DNA of 64,000 nucleotides from Metarhizium brunneum (Eukaryota; Ascomycota; Sordariomycetes; Hypocreales; Clavicipitaceae): NCBI RefSeq assembly GCF_013426205.1, contig NC_089423.1, positions 7,316,001 to 7,380,000 of the forward strand, read 5' to 3'. Shown piece by piece: positions 58,111 to 64,000 of this stretch (position 1 is its first letter; each line of letters starts with the position of its first letter). The notes under the pieces were generated by a model. It saw only the letters and a program-made list of their open reading frames with translations, ran no database searches and was not told where the DNA came from. The position numbers and the translations under genes were made by a program.

Positions 58111-61100
58111 AATTATATAAAGAAATCTAAAAGATTTTATTTTATTATTAATTATATTATAATTATTACTTTTATTTATAAATAAGGTTTTAAAGTATTA
58201 TCTTATAATTATTATTTTAAAAAGAAGAGTTTTTATTAGGTTATTAAAAGTATTAATTATTATACTTTTTATTATTTTTTAGGTTATTTTTATAATAATT
58301 CTTATACTTTTATAATAAATTATATATATAAGGTTTTTTTATTATAATATATATTATTAATATATTTTAATAAATTATATTATTAAGAAATTTTATTAGC
58401 TTAAAAAAAAAAAAATTAATAAAAAAACTATTAATTAAAAGGTATTATAAAGCTTAGCTAAAAATAAATAAAGCTTTAAATTATTTAATATATTTTTAAT
58501 ATATATATTATTATTTATATAAAAAAAGTCTAAAAATAGCTTATTATAACTTTACTTTTTTAAAGGAAATAAAGAATATAAATTAAAAAAAAAAAAAAAA
58601 AAGCTTAAAAATATAAATTAAAGTAGATTTAATAATAAAAGTTTAAGGCTATTTAAAATATTTAAAATTAAAATACCTTTAATATTTTAAACTAAAATAC
58701 TTTACTTAATATTAAGTTATAAGCTATTAATAATATTATTATAGTAAATACTAATAATTTTTTAGGTATTTTATAAGTTTTTATATATTTTTCTTATTTT
58801 TATAATTTTTTTATTTAATAAAATATTAATATATTTTATTTTTTATTTTTATATTTAAAATTTATTTTACTTTATACTTTATTTTATTTATAATTTTAGT
58901 ATTTTCTTTTATTAATATATTATTTAATATTTTTTTAAAAAGTAAAATATATATTATAAAATAATTTTTTATAGTTTTTAATAATAAAAATTTATAATTA
59001 TTTATTAATATTTATTTTTTAATAATAAATAATTCTAATTTTTTATAATTTAATTTATTATTTAATTATATTATTTTAATATTTTATTAAAGTAAGTAAA
59101 TTATATTTCCCTTCTTAAAAATTAATTTTTTTAATTTTTTATAATTATAATATTATATTATTTTATTTTATATAAATTCTAATTTATATTATATTTTTTT
59201 ATATAATTTTTTTAGTTTATTTACTTATAATATTACTTATTTTACTTATAATTTTTTACGCTATATTTAAAATACTTTAGGGTTAAATCTATAATTAGTA
59301 TAAACTATAAGGGACTAGCTATACCTGCGGCTGTATATATATATTATTAAATAATAAGAATAAACTTAAAAAAAAAAGAAAAAAAAAGGGTTTATTTTCT
59401 CCTTTTTCTTCTTAATATATTTTATTTTAGCCTAAATTTTATTTATACTAAATCTAATCTAGCTTTACTTAAGGTTTTATATAAACCTAACTATTTATAC
59501 TAGCCTAGAATTTATTTATACTAGGTTTAGTCTAGCTTTACTTAGAATCTTACCTAGACCTAAGCTTATAGCTTAAGTTTATAATATACCTTCTTACTTA
59601 CTTATATTATTAAATAACTTTTCCCCTTAAAGTTAAATATATATACGCTTTATCCTTTATTTTTATTTATTTTAATTTTTAATAAAATATAAAATAATCC
59701 CTTAAAAAAAAACATTTTATTTTTCTTTTTTATAACTTTTTTTTTTCTTTTAATTAACTTATTATTTTAATTATTTTAATTAAAACTACTTAATTACTTT
59801 TTATTTATACTTTTATTATTATTTATTTATAATATTTCTTTGTTAAGTTATTTTATTCTTAAATAAAAAAATATTTATAGCTATTATTACTTTTAATTTA
59901 ACTCCCTTAAACTACTTTTTAGGCTATAATTATTACCTTAATAAGTATATTATTAAGAGTAACTTAAATAATAATAAACTCTTAAATAATAATAAAATAA
60001 CTAATTTTTATATTTCTTACTATTAATAAATTATTATTATAAGTTAAGAATAATATTTACCTGGCCCTAGTATAACCTATAAGGCCTATTATAATACTTG
60101 CTAATAATATTATTAGGAATTATATATTTTTACTAAGAATATAAAACTACGCTAATAATAGAAGAAAATTCAGCGTCTTTAAGCTAATAAAAGCTATATT
60201 ATAACTATAGCCCTTTAAAAAAATCCTATTATTAATTAAAAAGCATATTATATTAAGTTTTTAGCCTTATTTACCTTTATAATAAAAAAGTTCTATATTA
60301 TATTAAACCACGCCTATTAAAATTCTAAGGCGGTTTATTTTATTAATATTTATAAGCAGCCTACTAACCAGGCTATTATTTTAGCTACTACTTTAACCTC
60401 TAATTATTATAAGAATAACTTATTATAAGCTAATAAGCTTATTTTAGCTAATTTTTTCTATAAATAAAGCAGTATAACTACTATTATAAACTATATAACT
60501 ACTAACTAATATAAGTTAATTTATTAATAGCGCCTAGTTACCTAAAAGACTTATTAATTATATATAGCTCTTTTTTAATTTATATCTCCTTTTACTTATT
60601 ATACCCCTTTTTATACTTTTTTTATTATTAACCTAGTCTTAAAATAAAATATATTTTATAATAATATTAAAAGTAATAATTAGTTTAATATTAATAAGAA
60701 TAACTCTAAGTATTTTTATAACTATAATAACCTTAACTTTTCTTATAATTATTTTGGTTTTTACCTGCTATTACCCCTAGGTATTTTACCTAATACTAAA
60801 ATCTTTTAGTATTATACTCCTAATACTTACTGCTTTTAGGTAGTTTAGGCCGGCTATTTTATTAAGCTTAGTATTAATATATACATTCTAATATATACTT
60901 TATTTAATTATTTTACTTTTAGGTTTTAAATTACTTACTTTTTAGCTACTTTTTTACTTCTAGCTTTTATAAGAAATATTTTTTATTACCTTAGCTTTAA
61001 GTTATTTTTAAATAACCTTAATTTATTTATTAGCTATTAATATATTATATATTACCTTTCTTATTTTATTATTAATTTATCTTATAAGTTTTTATAATTT

Positions 61101-64000
61101 ATAAGCCTAATTATTAATTTATCTTACTGTGCTATTAATAATCTTTTAGGCTTTAGTTTTATTACCTTAATTATACTCTTAGCTACCTTAACTACTTAGC
61201 CTATTAACCTATTTTTTTATATTAAAGTTCTTAGCTTATATATATCTAATTATACTCTTATTAAGCTTACTTTTTATTTTACCTTATTTACTTTTTATTT
61301 TACTTTAGCCTAGCTAGCTTTTATACCTAATTTTAGCTAGCTACTCTAGCCTTTTATTATAATATAAAGTGTTAATACCCTAGATTTTTAGGCTTTTATA
61401 ACTTACCCTTTTAGTTTAGCCCTTACTTAGCCCTTAATAATAATACTTATTCCCTTATTAGTATTTATTTAAACTTTAGGGTAATAATTTACCCTTATAC
61501 TTTACCTTTATTTTAACTAATATAATATTATTTTTTTAAGAATATTTACTTTACTTTTATTAATAAAAAATCTTCTTAAGTTAAAGAAATTAATTAAGCT
61601 ATATATTTTTAATTAGCTTATAAAATTTACTTATAAATAAATATATAATCTAATTACTTTTTAATAACTTTTAGTAAAAGCTTAAGCTAAACTAGAATAT
61701 AAAGCTTATAAGGCTTATTATTCCTCCCCCTTTTTTTTATAATAAGAATTTTTATATAGCTTATATTACTTTTACCTTAGCCCTAATATTACTAAGTATA
61801 TAGCTTATTATATTATTTTATTTTATTTTTTTTTTTTAGTTTAAGTAATTCTAAAAAGAAAAATAAATAGCTTTATATAGCCCTATTATACCCTTAAACC
61901 GGACCCTATAATATTTTCTGCCCTTATAAGCTTTTTTTTATACAAGAATTATTAGGTTTTTATTTTATAATATTACAGCTTAAATATAACTTAAAGCTAG
62001 TATAAACCTATTATTCTAATAAATATCCCCTTAATAGGTTTTAAAATAATCTAATACCTTAATATCTTATATATTTTTTAATAGCTTTTATATTAATTAA
62101 ATATAACTTTTTTATTTTATTAATATATTTTATTTATATTTTTATTTAGGTATATTTTTAGCTACTAAGATTTTTTTTATTATAAATTTTATAGCTATTT
62201 AGCTATTTATTTTATTATTTATTTATACTAGCTCTAGTTTTAATTTAAAATCTAAAAGCTTCTAGCTTAAAAGTAAATTAAAAGCTATTTACTCTAAGAA
62301 ATTTATATAAAATACTAGGTAAATACTTTTTAGAATATTTAATTAAATAATTAATAATAATAATACCTTTATAACCTTATATTTTATTATAACTTAGTTT
62401 AGTTTTTTACTTAGTTTATTTATTTTAATATTATATAAATTTAATTATATAGTATTTTCTTTTTTAAACCTTTTTATAAGTTATTATTATTTATTTATTA
62501 AGTCTTAGAACTATTATTAATTAAATATTATAATAGCCTAAGCTAGGTTAATTTTCTCTTATAAATAATTAATAAATATAATTACTTTACTTTTAGCTAA
62601 AATTATAAACTTATATAAGCAAGAAGATTCTTAAATTAAAAGTATATTAAACTTATATAAAGCTTTATTTAAGCTTATTTTAATTATTATTAAGTTATAA
62701 TTATTTAATTTTAGTTAATAAGCTACTAGATATTTAGTCTAATTAAATTATTTAAAGCTAATTATAACTTATAAAACTATTTATACCTTTTAATTTACCC
62801 TTTTTATTTTATTATTTATTTAAAAGTAATATACTATAAAAAGAAGTTATATAATCCCTATTAGTATATATAGTATTATTTAAAACTTACTTAATTAGTT
62901 TAATCTTTAATTTATAATAATTTATATAAAGAATTTATAAAACCTTTATTAATATTATTTAAAGTATTTTATATATATTTTAGCTTTTATTAATATTATA
63001 GTTTTAAGCTAAATATATTTAAATAGCTGGTTTATAATAATTATTAGGTACCTAATATCTCCTTTTTTCTAGGCTAAAAAGTTTATTATAAAGTTAATTA
63101 AAATTTATAATTAATATTAATTTATAACTAGTATAAGTTATAATAGTTTTTATTAAAGCTAGTAGCTTTTATATTTATTATAATAATAATAGTTTCTTAT
63201 AAATTATATAATATTCTAGGATATTTTATCCTAATAATACTCCTATTATAGCAGCTTAAAGGTTATATTTTTCCTAGAATAACCTACTAAAAAAAAGTTA
63301 TATATATATTATATTAAGGTTATTATAAGTAGCTTTTACTTTAAAACCTAGGTATAATCCTAAAATAATAATATATTATATATAAAAAAAGTATAATTTA
63401 TAATTTACTTATAAGTATTTATATTTTAAAAGAACTTATAAGTATTCTCTTAAATAACCTTAATATAATATATTATTACTTTATTATATAAGGTATTTTA
63501 GTTTTATAAGCTTTATAAATATAAGTTATTAAAAATTTTCTTTTTTAAAAAAAGCCTGGTTATTTTACTTATTTTCTCTTAATTATTTTTATATTATAAT
63601 TAGTTATTAAGTAATAAAAGCTATATATTTATAAGTTATATAATATTATTAAAATAAAGTAATAATAGGTTTTTATTTTAGTTTTATTTAAAAAGTATAT
63701 TTAAATATTATACTTATAAGCTAGGTTTATATTAAAGGTAAAAATTAAATAAAAATAATATTTTAGCTTATTATATTTAATATTTTAATATTTTTTTTAG
63801 TATTATAAAATATTCTAGGTTTTTATAATTAATAAAAATTATAAATAAGTTAATAATACTTTAAAGTTTTATTAATTATAATTTTAAATAAAAAATAATT
63901 ATTAATAGCTTTTTATTATAAATTATATAGTTTTTTTTTAAAGCTATTAGCTTTATAAAGTAATATACTACTAAGTAAAGCACTTTATTAATAACTTATA
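56783..64000. repeat. RIP-degraded A/T-rich repeat block
   Basis: The sequence to the window end is overwhelmingly A and T, with no open frame of useful length on either strand. The dinucleotides CA and TG are nearly absent, while remaining C is mostly in CT or CC and remaining G mostly in AG or GG. That is the footprint of CpA-to-TpA mutation on both strands, the RIP process of Pezizomycotina acting on duplicated DNA. The source is presumably transposons, but no protein motif survives well enough for me to name a class. Such blocks usually behave as heterochromatin. Confidence 0.85.

Noticed and set aside
60000..62200. Retrotransposon polyprotein remnant in the A/T block
   Set aside because: A transposon origin is likely, but no reverse transcriptase, integrase or zinc-knuckle motif survives that I could support, so no class is named.

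Overview
The window comes from a filamentous ascomycete (Pezizomycotina). The genes carry many short introns of roughly 50-150 bp with GT..AG ends and CTGAC/CTAAC-type branch sites. It encodes fungal split fatty acid synthase subunits, a multimodular NRPS, a fungal ABCC transporter and a fungal rhodopsin-domain membrane protein. The last 7-8 kb is an almost pure A/T block bearing the signature of repeat-induced point mutation (RIP). Hypocreales or another Sordariomycete order is plausible, but I cannot fix the genus from sequence alone.

From 1 to about 48 kb is a biosynthetic gene cluster on alternating strands. In order: a fatty acid synthase alpha subunit without its phosphopantetheinyl transferase domain (975-5786, +); a bZIP-ankyrin regulator of the ToxE type (7449-8774, -); a sterol-glucosyltransferase-like GT (10656-14407, +); a four-module NRPS of about 5434 residues (15535-32130, -); a 14-exon ABCC exporter (33461-38848, +); a hotdog thioesterase-like protein (39168-40046, -); and a fatty acid synthase beta subunit (41460-47971, +). 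Exon joins were worked out by hand from splice consensus, reading frame and family conservation.

The NRPS reads (partial C)-A1-T1-E1-C2-A2-T2-C3-A3-T3-C4-A4-T4-E4-C5. A four-module NRPS with E after module 1 and a terminal C domain, a dedicated FAS and a bZIP-ankyrin regulator is the combination known from HC-toxin and apicidin, the cyclic tetrapeptide histone deacetylase inhibitors. The working model is that the FAS makes a medium-chain acid, the thioesterase-like protein may release it, the acid becomes a lipid amino acid, the NRPS joins four residues and cyclises them, and the ABC pump exports the product. Differences from the known clusters are a second E domain in module 4, an ABC instead of an MFS exporter, a glycosyltransferase inside the cluster, and no aminotransferase, racemase or P450 in view. 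The cluster may extend left of the window.

From 48 to 56.1 kb lie ordinary or decaying genes: a doubtful small ORF, a rhodopsin-domain membrane protein (49128-50458, -), an APH-family kinase gene interrupted by an in-frame TAG (53314-54498, +) and a GFA-family zinc protein (55546-56092, +). From about 56.1 kb to the end is gene-free RIP-degraded repeat DNA, with a 23-bp tandem repeat at its edge and a roughly 758-bp spaced direct repeat just inside.
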